From contig JAVTVY010006829.1 of assembly GCA_036873755.1 (NCBI GenBank), forward strand, positions 186,001-250,000: a stretch of 64,000 nt of DNA, written 5' to 3'. The notes beneath the pieces are model-generated. The model saw nothing but the letters and a program-made list of their open reading frames with translations, made no database searches and had not been told where the DNA came from. This stretch comes from Hanleya hanleyi (lineage: Eukaryota; Mollusca; Polyplacophora; Lepidopleurida; Hanleyidae). The translations under genes were made by a program, and so were the position numbers. This document shows positions 47,570-58,412 of the stretch, in pieces (position 1 is the stretch's first letter; each line of letters opens with the position of its first letter).

Positions 47570-49230
47570 CTTGGTCACAAAAATGCCGGATAATAGGGAG
47601 CATAAATAGCAGATGTTCAATCATTTTTTTCGGCATTAGAGTAGCAAGTAGACTGTCATCACGTTTACCTATCGTATAAAAGAACGAGTTTAAGGAAACT
47701 ATTTTTTGTATATTTCTTCGCTTTGTATAACCAGTTCTGTTAAACGTACTTTTATAAGTGCTCTACCAGTCAATTTTAGTATTCAATATTTCTTCCCATC
47801 TGTTCGCCGATTTAATTATTAATCCGTCTTCTCCATCTAACAAATCATAAAACATTTCTACATCCCTTGATTTGCTTGATCAATATTTTTGACATATCTC
47901 TGACGTTCATTTCTTCTAATATTTGAGACGGTACGGATATATTCCGAGCACGTGCCTATGCTAGTGTATTTGCTTTTTTATTTCTGGATATGGTAAAAAG
48001 TTGCGGGGCTCAGGGTATCAAGAATATATCTAATATTATTCTGGTAACAATTTTTGATGAATAGATTTGGTTACCTTAAGTTCTTATTGTACCAGTGTGG
48101 TGTTCGTTTATCAGGTCGTTCATTTCTCACGCCGTTATCTTATTTTGTTTTATCTCAAGCAGCACCAGCAGTTAAACGCATCTCCCCAGATAGGGTGTGG
48201 AATTGTTGGTATTGTAATTTATACTAATTACCCAAGCTCCAAATATTTTGGTTCAAATCGTTCCCTTTCCGGTTCAGGCTATGAATGAAGTTTGTGATTT
48301 TGACCATAATAGTCCTGAAAACTATTGTTAGTCCTGGGTAATTATTTTCCTTTGTATTTTATCGTTCTCTCCGTTCCAAAGAAATTTAAAAATGAGTATA
48401 ACTGAGTTCCTGAATGAAGTGGTCTAGTAGATTAAAGCTGATGATTTATTATAGTAATTTTCCCTAAAAACGTTAACTTTCTCATTTTCCATTTACTCAA
48501 TTATCTTTTTTCTTGTCTTTTAGTCTGGCCAGATAATTTGTTTTTCGAGTAAAAAAATATAGATGACACTTCTACACCTAACATTTTAAAATCAGTCTCC
48601 CAGTCTAATTTTACAACTTGACTTAGTTGTATTTCAGACCCTGCTAATACACCAATCCATGTTGCTTTCGTTTTATCTACTTTTATTCTTAAACCAAAAA
48701 GTTTGCTCAAATTGTCCAGAATCGTTAGCGCTTACTTGAGAGAAAGCTGAGAAGCATCAAGAGTTAGCTGAGTGTCATTCGCATATTGTCTGATTTTGTA
48801 TTCCACCTGACCTACCATTATGCCTTTTATGTCTTTATTTTGGTGAACCATTACTCCCAATATCTCGGTATGGTGATATAAGATCGCCCTGTCTAAAGCC
48901 GCGGCTATTTGAAAAGAAGGGAGATACGTGCCCATTTTGAATAACTTGATCTTATGTCGTTGAAAATTATAATTGAAATTTAAAGCCTTTTACAATTTCG
49001 TCGATAAATGTCCAGGCAACAGAATCGAAAGCTTTCTCGACATGAAAAAGTATTCCAGGAATGTTATTTTCTTTAGTAATCAACATCAAATCATATAGAT
49101 AATTTCAATATATTCCTCTGTATAATTCCCCTAAGAGAATATTTTTTGATCTTCGGTTATAAGTTTATCCATGCATGGATTATTCTGTTTTATATACACA
49201 AGGAGGCAAGTTTTTAAAGGACGTTCAATG
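47570..49230 (-). pseudogene. L1-like LINE reverse transcriptase remnant
   Basis: Minus-strand pieces in order: L-I-T-E-D-Q-K ... Y-T-E-E-Y-I-E-I-I-Y (about 49100-49190); E-K-A-F-D-S-V-A-W-T-F-I-D-E-I-V-K-G-F-K-F (about 48985-49045); an I-K-G-I-M-V-G-Q-V-E-Y-K-I-R-Q-Y-A-N-D-T stretch (about 48755-48830; the catalytic box is Y-A-N-D where Y-A-D-D is usual); L-R-I-K-V-D-K-T-K-A-T-W-I-G (about 48645-48690); and W-E-E-I-L-N-T-K-I-D-W near 47760-47810. Stops and shifts separate them. The pattern is that of L1-like LINEs common in molluscs and corals. Its linker continues at 49870-50003 and 52456-52840 and its endonuclease at 54280-54640, so it is one old LINE cut by later insertions. Confidence 0.65.
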
Positions 49231-49517
49231 AAGTTATGGGTCGCTAATTAATTTCTTTAAAATATCTTTAGGTTTATCGGGCTTGAGAAGACAAGTTATT
49301 ACAACGTGTCGCGCATGCGCTTGTAGTCAATATACAACTTTTATAGCGCGCAATACAAATTATATATTTCAAGAACATTTAAAAAACATTCAACTGAAAA
49401 TCTATCAAGGCCCGGGCTTTTTCAATTTGTTATTTTTCCATTTTTAGAGCTAGTGTCAGTTATGTGAGAGTTATTTCGCCCTCCAGTAGTTCTGATTCCA
49501 TATGTCCTCATTTGAAT

Positions 49518-49858
49518 TACAACACATATAAGGGAAGTGGGAAGAGGTGCCGACATACTGACTGCGTCACATGACATCACAGAATAGTCTCCTGGTAAAC
49601 CTATTCTAAAGCACATACCAAGAATCTAACGATTCGTGATATGTGTTGTATCTCAGGTACGCTTTTATTGTACCTGTTCATGTGGCAACTTGGATGATAT
49701 GACCACACGGCCCCTAGCACCGGCATAAGCAGTATTAGATACAAATCTAGAGAGCTATGATGGAAATGCTCTGACAAGTCGTATACTGGTAATTGGTGAG
49801 CTGTTTCGCTGTGACAACTCGTACATTCGAGATTGGTGAGCTGTATCGTCGTCAGATG
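49518..49858 (+). repeat. 341-bp repeat (PLE-related), left arm of an inverted pair
   Basis: It runs from acaacacatataagggaagt to cgtcgtcagatg. It contains tatctcaggtacgctttt, cacacggcccctagcaccgg and ggtattagatacaaat-like words that make it a subfamily of the PLE 3' region. The inverted partner is at 54677-55017 and a third copy at 63478-63727. Confidence 0.65.
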
Positions 49859-50003
49859 TTAATGACAGCAACTCGCCTTCAGTATATCTCAAGTTAGATG
49901 TGTCTTCGTTTTATTGTCTGATTGTCCTTTTTCCAAGACTATCCAGTATTTTGTTGGCTTGTCTCTCATGTCAGCCCACTCAGCTTTGATTCTTGTAAAT
50001 AGT

Positions 50004-50063
50004 CCTTGTATTTTCTAATTCTGACTGTTTTCTAGTTTTGATTTATATTCACTTAATTATTCT
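50004..50063 (+). repeat. 60-bp direct repeat, left copy
   Basis: Identical over 60 bases to 52456-52515 (starts ccttgtattttctaattctg, ends cacttaattattct). The sequence is part of the L1-like LINE linker, so it is target sequence duplicated on either side of the DIRS-type element. Confidence 0.85.
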
Positions 50064-50651
50064 TTATGTAGGCAGATGCGCCACAATGAAAAATTGTTCA
50101 GGCAGAGGCTTGGCTCGTTTGTTCCCTATAAACTTCAACAAGATATAAACTGTGTGAAAATTGTCATTTTAATAAAAATGACGTTTATTAATATAAAGAA
50201 GAGAGGCGTATTAGCCCACCAGAAAGATTGCTTGTCAAAAATACATGAAATACAAGTCACGTTATCTCCCTCTTATACGATGTATTTGATTATGCAATGA
50301 TATAGCCTCTCGATGAATAGTCAGAAGGAACAAAGGTGAGGGGACAGAAGAAAACAGGCCACACGCTAGCGTGCTAGCGCCCCCACCCCAAGCCTCGCCT
50401 ATATTAAGACCCTCCGCCTTAGACTCCTCAGACCATTACAAGCAGCAGTCCCCAGACTGACCTTGGTAGATTTATGTTTTTGAGTGATCATCTCTGAGTA
50501 CACTGGGTAAGATTAAACAATGGAAATTAGATGACGTCGCAATAACAGCCCCAGCCGAATATTGCAATGCTTATTTGTCGAATAAGAAAAAACAAAAATT
50601 TATCAAAACATATGATTTCGCAACGAGTAATAACAGCCCCTGACTGACTTA

Positions 50652-51638
50652 TTACTTCGTCGCGAAATGATCGATCCGGATATAACGCTGTACCGCGTTA
50701 GATTTCCACCTGCCCATCTTTTGAATCGCTTGTTCCGGAACACCTGCGGCAAATAGACTCGTGGCATATCCGATTCGGAACGAGTGAGGTTTGTAGTAGG
50801 TGGGATTTAGACCTAAGAATAAAACGGCGGCTCTAAGTTGCGAAGAAAAGTAACCGTTTGATATCGGGGAACCATCGCGGAATTGGAAAAGAGTCCCAGT
50901 GGATAAAGGAGGTTGAAGCAGTGATAGATATGTACGGACAGCTCGAACTGGGCAGTAATTGATCTGATCGTGAGAAGCTGCGATAGAAAGATGGACGGGT
51001 TTTTGAGTAGCATTATGTTTGAAACTGCGAATGGTCAGCTCCAAGGCCTTTACCGAAGATTGATCGAAAGAGAAATGGACATCTCGCAATTTTATAACGT
51101 TGTCCAAATTGTGATTTGGGCGCATTGTAATTTCGCCAACACGAAGAAGTGCGTAAAAATCGAGTAGAAACATAGCTTTTACGAGGGACCGATGGAAATC
51201 GTCGGCAATGATAATCGCGAGTGCGTCAACTAACTTGTACAGGATTTCTTCTGTAATTGGTAATCTTGGATCTTTTTGGCCATGGAGCTTGGTCATACCA
51301 TTGAGTAGTTTTTTGACAAGAAAGGATTGTGTTGGGTCAAACTGGTTCGTTACCTTATGTACATAGCTAATGGCAGATATGAACGTGTGAGCGGTCGAAG
51401 GAGCATAATTGCGGAGATGTAGGAATGAAAGAAAACCAACTAATTGAGCCGTTGACACGGGAAATAACTGTCCCGTGGTTTCCCCTACTTGTAAAATGAA
51501 ATCACGGTATACCTGCCAAGCTCGTCTATAAACCAACATCGATGGTTTTGACAGTGCGGCAGACAGAATATCTCTGGTTGACTTTGTTAGAGCCTCAGTA
51601 AGTTTTCCGGAACTGGTTGGGGGCGAGGATGTAACCAC
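50652..51638 (-). CDS. tyrosine recombinase of the DIRS/Ngaro-type element
   Basis: About 328 residues. An N-terminal SAM-like core-binding part (Y-R-R-A-W-Q-V-Y-R-D-F; P-S-T-A-H-T-F-I-S-A-I-S-Y-V-H) is followed by the catalytic domain with the first Arg in A-L-L-R-V-G-E-I, the box H-S-F-R-I-G, Trp in M-G-R-W-K and the nucleophile Tyr in R-Y-I-R near the C terminus. All four core residues R-H-R-Y are present. It integrates circular cDNA in DIRS-type elements. The nominal start at 51638 is GTG, not a believable eukaryotic start. The frame stays open upstream and overlaps the RNase H frame by about 50 bp, so expression probably needs a frameshift or overlapping-ORF strategy, as usual in this group. 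Confidence 0.85.
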   Translation of the reverse strand: MVTSSPPTSSGKLTEALTKSTRDILSAALSKPSMLVYRRAWQVYRDFILQVGETTGQLFPVSTAQLVGFLSFLHLRNYAPSTAHTFISAISYVHKVTNQFDPTQSFLVKKLLNGMTKLHGQKDPRLPITEEILYKLVDALAIIIADDFHRSLVKAMFLLDFYALLRVGEITMRPNHNLDNVIKLRDVHFSFDQSSVKALELTIRSFKHNATQKPVHLSIAASHDQINYCPVRAVRTYLSLLQPPLSTGTLFQFRDGSPISNGYFSSQLRAAVLFLGLNPTYYKPHSFRIGYATSLFAAGVPEQAIQKMGRWKSNAVQRYIRIDHFATK

Positions 51639-52455
51639 GGGGCGATTGACAGAGCTTCCTGAAATTCCAAACGAGAAAGTTTGTCGGGAATTAAATTTGA
51701 CGAGCCAGCTACATGTCTGGACTTGAAAAGAATATTATTGGACATAGATGCAACTACTAATCGCCGAACCAGTTTCATCACAGACGGGTCCTTCGAAGAC
51801 TGTTTGTTGATAATATAAACCACGGCTATGTTGTCGCAGAAGAAAACAACTTTGTGATTCGCTAGCTTGGATCCCCACATTTCGAGTGCCAAAACTATGG
51901 GAAAGAGTTCCTTGACAGTGATGTGGTATTGGGCTAGGGAGTCGGGCCATTTTTGGGCTATCCATTGTGAACCAAAAACGGCGGCGAAACCCTGTGCCCC
52001 CGCCGCGTCGGAGAAAAGTTTTATGGCCTCGGAGTCGACCCAGAAGTTCGGCAAAAAGAATGATTTTCCGTTAAAAGCTTCCACAAAGTAGAGCCATGCT
52101 CTGAGATCGGCTCGGGCCTCATTGTTGAGGCGTATACGGTAATGTTGTTGAGTTACCCCACTCATTAAATCTATCAGACGACGAGTAAAAGCCCTACCGG
52201 GAACAACGACTTTACAGGCAAAATTGAGTAACCCGACTAACGACTGTAATTCCAGCAATGTCACTTTTTTTCGTTTGCAGAAACCGTTCAACATTTGTTT
52301 CAGTTTGTCTAACTTTTCCTGGGGTAGACTTGCTTGCATAGTAGTGGAATCAAGTTCGATTCCGTGCATAATAATCCTGGTTGTCGGTTGGATTGTTTTT
52401 CCGTGTTTTATAGGTATGCCTAGATGTTCGCACAAGGAAATGAAAGTAAGTAAAG
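51587..52455 (-). CDS. RT C-terminus and RNase H of the DIRS/Ngaro-type element (5'-truncated)
   Basis: The frame is open to the truncation point at 52455. It starts A-L-L-T-F-I-S-L-C-E-H-L-G-I-P and continues K-T-I-Q-P-T-T-R-I-I-M-H-G-I-E-L-D-S, the end of a retroelement RT palm/thumb. RNase H follows with acidic residues in L-F-S-D-A-A-G, V-K-E-L-F-P-I, F-F-C-D-N and I-P-D-K-L-S-R, a complete D-E-D-D set. The tail is P-W-L-H-P-R-P-Q-P-V-P. The RT catalytic Y-x-D-D box lies beyond the break and is absent. No internal stop; base composition is higher in G+C than the surroundings, in keeping with recent arrival. Confidence 0.82.
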
Positions 52456-52515
52456 CCTTGTATTTTCTAATTCTGACTGTTTTCTAGTTTTGATTTATAT
52501 TCACTTAATTATTCT
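52456..52515 (+). repeat. 60-bp direct repeat, right copy
   Basis: Exact copy of 50004-50063. On the minus strand it reads as part of the L1-like LINE linker (Y-K-S-K-L-E-N-S). Confidence 0.85.
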
Positions 52516-52840
52516 ATAGCATTTTTATCTGTCGTGCTGAAATTGTGTTCCCTTTCTGCTTGTAGTGATTCTGTGTTCTTTTCTCATCCAATTTCCTCTT
52601 CATCGCGTTCACTTTTCTTTCTTGCCGAAAACTTACATAAATAATGTTTTAGAAATGACCCATCGTCTGTGTCGAATACAATTTGATACCTGTCCATATC
52701 AAATAGAACATTTCTATCATATGCATATTCATCAATAGTGGTATGAATTAAACGTTTAGTCATCTCTAGAATGTCTGTATTTTCAATTGATAGCAATGAC
52801 ATTTACAAAAACGAATTTCCCTTTCTGTATTGAAAATCTG
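52516..52840 (-). pseudogene. L1-like LINE linker fragment
   Basis: The minus frame 52802-52584 has a charged composition (ends K-F-S-A-R-K-K-S-E-R-D-E-E-E-I-G) like the region between endonuclease and RT in L1-like LINEs. It continues through the 60-bp repeat into 50003-49870, where K-A-E-W-A-D ... K-P-T-K-Y-W-I-V-L-E-K can be read. Confidence 0.5.
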
Positions 52841-53254
52841 CAGTTCAAAGTTATAGCGGATTGATCAGTCTTATATCCTGATTTTATTTTTTGCTTATGT
52901 TACATTAAAAAAGTTAGGTGTGAGAAGAAAAATCTAATCTTGCTGGTTTTCTGGGAATTTTTCGTCTCCAAGTGTACCGTCTCTCGTCATTCTGTATTAC
53001 TCTCCAGACAATAGAGGAGAACTCGCTTGAACGTGTTTTACGGTCTACACTTACTCCTTAATAATTTCTTTGTGAATTGACTTGTTTTACGGTATTAATC
53101 CATTTTAAGTCGGAGATAGAGCTTTTTTATTTCGCGTCAAACAACTGTAGGGCGCCTCCGTTAGATACGTGAGAGTTGAGGCAAAATTGCGTCAGAGATG
53201 AGGAAGAATGACGTCCAAGTTGAGTGGAGGTAACGTTAACGTTGTGGCGAAGAA

Positions 53255-54060
53255 CAATTCAATTCAATTCTTTATTGCATACACCCGTACAAGGCAGTGC
53301 AAAGATTCAGTTGGATATGTACAATGTTTTAAGTTCGTGACTGCATGCAATGATAAACATAACCACAGACAGTTTCGCATAAAGACGGAAAATTATTTGT
53401 CATTATTGTATGGTATTTTTCATCAGATAACATAATTTCAAAATGTGAAAAATTTCTTTTGATATCGGTAAAAAGCTTTTGACGCAATTCGGCATAGTGT
53501 GGGCAATGCAAGAGAAAATGGATTTTATTTTCAACAGCACCTGTAGAACAATGAGTACAAATTCTTTATTCATGAGGTATTTTTGACTTGCAATGTCTAC
53601 CGGTCTCGATACGCAGCTTATGGTTACTTAGTCTTAAGCGACAGAAGCTTTCCCTATATTTCTTGTTAGTAGTATGAATTAAATAGGGTTCTATGGCATA
53701 TTTGTTTTTTATTTGGAGGCAGCTTTTTAACTTACTTGAGGATTTATTCTCTTCGATGATGACAAACAAACTAATCAAATGGGCTGTTATTTTCGCTTTG
53801 ACATTTTCAATGACAAGACTTCTACTCTTATTGACTTCAATGAGATGCCAGACATTGATTTCTGATGTTAAGGATTGAACTTTCATGAACCAGTTTGGCT
53901 TGTTTTCCAAGACAAGTGCCTTACTGGATTCCAAAGCATGAAACAGTAAACAAGTTTGCGGTATATTTTTCAACCGATAGGTAAAATTAATAAGATTCAT
54001 CATGCTACCAATGATGTCGCCTGTGTTACGTTGCATGGAACAAGAACAACGTCACAGCCC
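53255..54060 (-). mobile_element. LINE 3' fragment with C-terminal domain and (TTGAA)n tail
   Basis: Minus frames 54036-53566 and 53511-53329 join across one frameshift. They give R-L-R-L-S-N-H-K-L-R-I-E-T-G-R-H, then a short gap, then H-C-P-H-Y-A-E-L-R-Q-K-L-F, the C-terminal motif (R-x-S-x-H-x-L-x-I-E-x-G-R ... C-x-x-Y-x-x-L-R) of a widespread invertebrate LINE family. On the minus strand an AATAAA and an (aattg)n tail at 53250-53270 mark its 3' end. It is 5'-truncated near 54060 and sits inside the older L1-like LINE. Confidence 0.65.
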
Positions 54061-54227
54061 ATAGTGCCTCGCTTTTGTGTACAAATATGGTGAAAACTTA
54101 TGGTAAACACATCCCAAATTATCGCATCGAATGGATTATTTATTATAATTTATAAGCAATATCATGTTAAGGAGACTTCTCCTTTAACATCGTCATTATC
54201 ACCGTGATCTAAGACGGTTTTTCGAAC

Positions 54228-54275
54228 CTGGGAGAGAGAGAATTAAGGTTTAACGTCGCGTTCAGCAACCTGGGC
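54228..54275 (-). repeat. LINE 3'-end fragment with (TC)n tail
   Basis: gagagagagaattaaggttt aacgtcgcgttcagcaacct: the same block as at 4322, 13010 and 62470, here only about 45 bp and inserted in LINE endonuclease sequence. Confidence 0.55.
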
Positions 54276-54279
54276 ATTG

Positions 54280-54640
54280 TCGGTGTGTTTATACTTGTCA
54301 GTATCCATGTCGGGTTCAATACCATATTCCATTCGCCACAAATTATTACAGGTGGATTTCCAATGTCATTTAGTAATTTATTAACTGGGTTGTAAACTTG
54401 GCTTATCCATGTTTGGTCCATACATTTTAGCAATCGTACAATTATCAAGTAATTCCCCGTTGGATCTACTTTATATTCAAATTTGTTGCTATAAGTTTTT
54501 CAGTATATATGTCGTATTTTTTTCTTTCTCAGTTAATAAAACGTCATCTTTTAGAGTTATCGTCCAACCCTTGACAATTAACGGAAACATTAATTTCGAT
54601 CATTTTCCAGAGAATATTTTAGCGCATGTACAGTATGTAT
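54280..54640 (-). pseudogene. L1-like LINE endonuclease remnant
   Basis: Minus-strand reading gives N-C-Q-G-L near 54590, D-P-T-G-N-Y-L near 54455-54475 (in another frame) and P-P-V-I-I-C-G-E-W-N-M-V-L-N-P near 54310-54350. These are the ordered landmarks of an APE-type LINE endonuclease (N-C-Q-G-L ... D-P-T-G-N-Y ... G-D-W-N). Glu replaces the usual catalytic Asp in G-D-W-N, and large parts are deleted. Confidence 0.6.
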
Positions 54641-54676
54641 AGGGCCAGGATATCTAATGTCAACGGCCAAATCAGT

Positions 54677-55017
54677 CATCTGACGACGATACAGCTCACC
54701 AATCCCCAGTGTACGAGTTGTCACAGCGAAACAGCTCACCAGTTGAGCAGTCGAGTTGTCAGAGCATTTCCATCATAGCTCTCTAGATTTGTATCTAATA
54801 CCGCTTATGCCGGTGCTAGGGGCCATGTGGTCATATCATCCAAGTTACCACATGAACAGGTACAATAAAAGCGTACCTGAGATACAACACATATCACGAA
54901 TCGTTAGACTCTTGGTATGTGGTTTTGAATAGGTTAACCGGAAGACTATACTGTGAGGTCATGTGGCTCTGCCAGTGTGTCGGCACCTCTTCCCACTTCC
55001 CTTATATGGGTTGTGAT
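54677..55017 (-). repeat. 341-bp repeat, right arm of the inverted pair
   Basis: Reverse complement of 49518-49858 with few differences; edges catctgacgacgatacagct and ttatatgggttgtgat. Confidence 0.65.
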
Positions 55018-55147
55018 CTGTACATATTTGCCACCAGAAGCAATATCATTGGTTTCACGATCATAGGATATCAATATGCTAACGAATATGGCTAGAAGTA
55101 CAAAATATACGTTGTTGATTCTATACTAATGTGAATGAGTAAAAATA

Positions 55148-55545
55148 CAAGCGTCTAGTCCGTCATTCATAATTCAGCCGTCGTCCATTAAAGAATATCC
55201 GCGTCCATAATCCAAAGACCTATTTAATATCCATATAACAGTATTAGCACCAAATTCAAAAAAGACAATCATAGTATACATAAACATAGGCTAGTTTCCT
55301 GCAAGAGAGAAGCGGTCAACAGTTTTCAATGATGCCGACAAGACATCATGATGTTCCAAAAATATAAAATCCGTATCGCTGATCAGTATTCTTAATCCAT
55401 AATAATCGTTCTAAAGTCGTTATCTAGAGAATGGTGTATCTCAGTCACGCTTTGATTGTGACTGTTCATATGAGCATCATGAGGATCTTGAAGTACATGG
55501 GTTCATACGGCCTCTAGCCCCGGGTTAAGCGGAATTAGACACAAG
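55148..55545 (-). repeat. PLE 3' untranslated region
   Basis: Same block order as 44100-44498, starting caagcgtctagtccgtcatt and reaching the RT stop at 55546. Confidence 0.75.
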
Positions 55546-56115
55546 TTACGAAACGTAACGCCATAGATCTTGCACGCTACGTTCGTATTTTGCTATCAGC
55601 ATGCGATATGTATCGCCAAATTTGAGAAACTTTGAGTGGAGGCGCTTGGAGGAATAGCCCTGTTTTATAAGTTTCTGCAACAATGTTTTGCGACGTTGAT
55701 TGAAATCGTCACAATTAACACAGGATCTAGCAAATGCTACTAGGCGAGATATGTATACGCCATATGCAGGTCCCACTGGAATATCACTGTCCAGAAAGGG
55801 ATAGTTTACGATGTCGAAATTGTAATCATCTCTTTTGTCATAAAGTCGACGAGAGAGAATGCCCGCTTCATTTTTGTAGAGATATAGATCTAAATATGAT
55901 GTGCCTGTAGGGCTATCTGTAGTTTCCTTCAAATCCAGTGAAGGTGGATATATATCCTTCACTGCGTCATTTATATAGCGATTATCCACAGCGAGAAGAT
56001 CGTCTATATAGCGTTTGATGAATGAGAAGGAACGGGCTTTGAATGGATCGGTTTTTGAAAGCGCCTGCATAGAGTCATATTCATAAAAGAACAGATACAG
56101 GTACAGATACAGATT
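55546..56115 (-). pseudogene. Penelope-like element RT, 5'-truncated but open C-terminal half
   Basis: 174 codons without interruption: S-K-T-D-P-F-K-A-R-S-F-S-F-I-K-R-Y-I-D-D-L-L-A-V-D-N (intact catalytic Y-I-D-D), S-Y-L-D-L-Y-L-Y-K-N-E-A-G-I-L, D-K-R-D-D-Y-N-F-D-I-V-N-Y-P-F-L, G-V-Y-I-S-R-L-V-A-F-A-R, D-F-N-Q-R-R-K-T-L-L-Q-K-L, S-K-F-L-K-F, then S-V-Q-D-L-W-R-Y-V-S and stop. The best-preserved copy of this half, so probably recent. It breaks off near 56115 beside a short cagatacaggta duplication. No endonuclease domain after the RT. Confidence 0.7.
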
Positions 56116-57730
56116 CTGTTTGTCAGAGATAAATTAATTCAATTCAATTAGTATGGTTGGCGAATAAGTATAATTTGTTATACATTAAACACAAATTGCA
56201 AATATATTAGCATTACACAGATACAAACATGGAATTCTCGCAGGATGCCCGACAACGAATAACCAATCACAGTGTGCATCGTAGTAAAATAATGCGCCGT
56301 GGAAGAATGTGCCATATAGATGATACAAGCGAAGGAATTTAAATCCAAGCACTCGGGGAATGATATATGATTATATATTTTCCTTTGTCAGTAACATCAT
56401 GGGCTGAAGGTATACTCAATCTATTTCGTACCTTCGTTTACGAAATGAGGAATAGCCACTCTTGGAGACTGAAGTGGCACTATAAATCTTACATTGTTAA
56501 ATTAGTCCACAAATCTTCTAGAAGATCGAACTTTAACTTTAATTTTAACTAAATTTTCGAATAACGTATTGCTGTCGTTCAACATTATTGGGGACTGCTT
56601 CTTCTGCCTTGTGTTAATGTTTCTATTCGTTTTGAACCTGGATAACGGTATATTAGAATACACAATATCATGCTCAGATGGACAAACGCTATCGTATAGA
56701 GCTCATGGTAAAACCAAAAGCCAGAGCCGTTTATCATGCACACGTCGAGAAGGAAGAAGGTCATCCGATAAACCGAAAAATTTAACTTTCACATTGGAGT
56801 TCGTATTTAAAACCCCCACAAAATCTGTTCTGATATTGAAGGTATTCGTCACGTTCGATTATCACATGTTATCAAACTTTTAAAATACATTTATTTAAGC
56901 TTAGATTAATCTGAAGCCTTCGTTTACTGACTCAAAGAGGAACAACTTTGTCATCTTGTTCGATAACACTTATACATAGGGATAGAAATCCGTGTGCTAT
57001 CTCGAATCTCCTTTTATCCTACACCAGAGATGAATAATCTAGAAGCTTTTTAACTGAATCTCCGTCCATTGTCTGTCCCTCGTGTGTCTTTAGAGGCGAA
57101 ATGTACACTCTGTTGTGTAAATGAAACACGTATGTGTCAGATTCTAAGAGACAGTGCGAAAAAGAAGAATGGTGACCTAAATGCATATGGGATTTGTGGA
57201 CATTTCGTATATTTATTATATGAAGCGTCCGATTTAGGGTTAGCGTCCAAAAGTACAGTAAACAATCCCTTCATGTACGTCGAGTTATCTTAATTGTCAT
57301 GCTGGACTCATTGAAAACGGCTCAACACTTCTCTCTTACAATACATTAACCTCGTACAAGCAGGTACCCCCAGAAAGACGCCAACGTTTATTCTACGTTG
57401 ATTAAAGGTTTTCGTCAGCTATGAAACAACGTCAGAAACAGAGGTTATCTAAACGTCATTTTGCTCACTGAAAGGACGTTAAAGTTTAATGTTAGTGTGC
57501 TATCTGGGAAATATTAATGCGGACAGGATAATTTGTGAATGACGGCCGTCTATGGATTTGAGAAATAATTCCTTGGTGACTAAGGTAAAACAGGCGGGAT
57601 AGATCACGACAGAGTAAGGCGAGTCCATAGTATGAGCCTTCGTGATCAAACGTGAAGACTCGTTCTATCCCATAGTGTTGTTTTACCGGAGTAACAAATG
57701 ACTTATTTATATTATAATATACAGAATATG
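56116..57730. other. no gene seen
   Basis: A short (aattc)n stretch lies near 56130-56145. Plus frames at 56569-56883 and 57069-57293 match no family and show no splice context. Confidence 0.45.
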
Positions 57731-57738
57731 GCACAATC

Positions 57739-58136
57739 CAAGCGTCTAGTCCGTCATTCATAATTCAGCCGTCGTCCATTAAAGAATATCCGCGTCCATA
57801 ATCCAAAGACCTATTCCTTATCCATATAACAGTATTAGCACCAAATTCAAAAAGACAATCATAGTATACATAAACATAGGCTAGTTTTCCGCAAGAGAGA
57901 AGCGGTCAACAGTTTTCAATGATGCCGACAAGACATCATGATGTTCCAAAAATATAAAATCCGTATCGCTGATCAGTATTCTTATATCCATAATAATCGT
58001 TGTAAAGTCGTTATCTAGAGAATGATGTATCTCAGTCACGCTTCGATTGTGACTGTTCATATGAGCACCATGTCGATCTTGAAGTACATCGGTTCATACG
58101 GCCCCTAGCCGCGGGTTAAGCGGAATTAGACACAAG
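57739..58136 (-). repeat. PLE 3' untranslated region
   Basis: Starts caagcgtctagtccgtcatt; near-identical to 55148-55545 and reaches the RT stop at 58137. Confidence 0.75.
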
Positions 58137-58412
58137 TTACGAAACGTAAAGCCATAGATCTTGCACGCTACGTTCGTATTTTGCTATCAGCATGCGATAT
58201 GTATCGCCAAATTTGAGAAACTTTGAATGGAGGCGCTTGGTGGAATACCCCTGTTTTATAAGTTTCTGCACCAATGTTTTGTGACGTTGATTAAAATCGT
58301 CACATTTAACACAGGATCTAGAAAATGCTACTAGGCGAGATATGTATACGCCATATGCAGGTCCCACTGGAATATTACTGTCCAGAAAGGGATAGTTTAC
58401 GATGTCGAAATA
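58137..58412 (-). pseudogene. Penelope-like element RT, C-terminal fragment
   Basis: It reads F-D-I-V-N-Y-P-F-L-D-S ... G-V-Y-I-S-R-L-V-A-F-S-R ... K-L-I-K-Q-G-Y-S-T-K-R-L ... S-V-Q-D-L-W-L-Y-V-S-stop. PLE homology stops at about 58412; the open frame running on to 58640 is unrelated flank. It is a 5'-truncated insertion. Confidence 0.68.

Larger units (their letters stand above)
50064..52455 (-). mobile_element. 5'-truncated DIRS/Ngaro-type retroelement
   Basis: The 2392-bp insert lies between exact 60-bp direct repeats. On the minus strand it carries the end of a reverse transcriptase, RNase H and a tyrosine recombinase, then about 590 bp of 3' sequence including a GCTAGC-rich palindrome (cacgctagcgtgctagcg, about 50371-50388). 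The order RT-RNaseH-YR is that of DIRS-like elements. The RT catalytic core is missing, so it cannot replicate alone, yet the remaining frames are intact, which suggests a young insertion. Confidence 0.8.
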
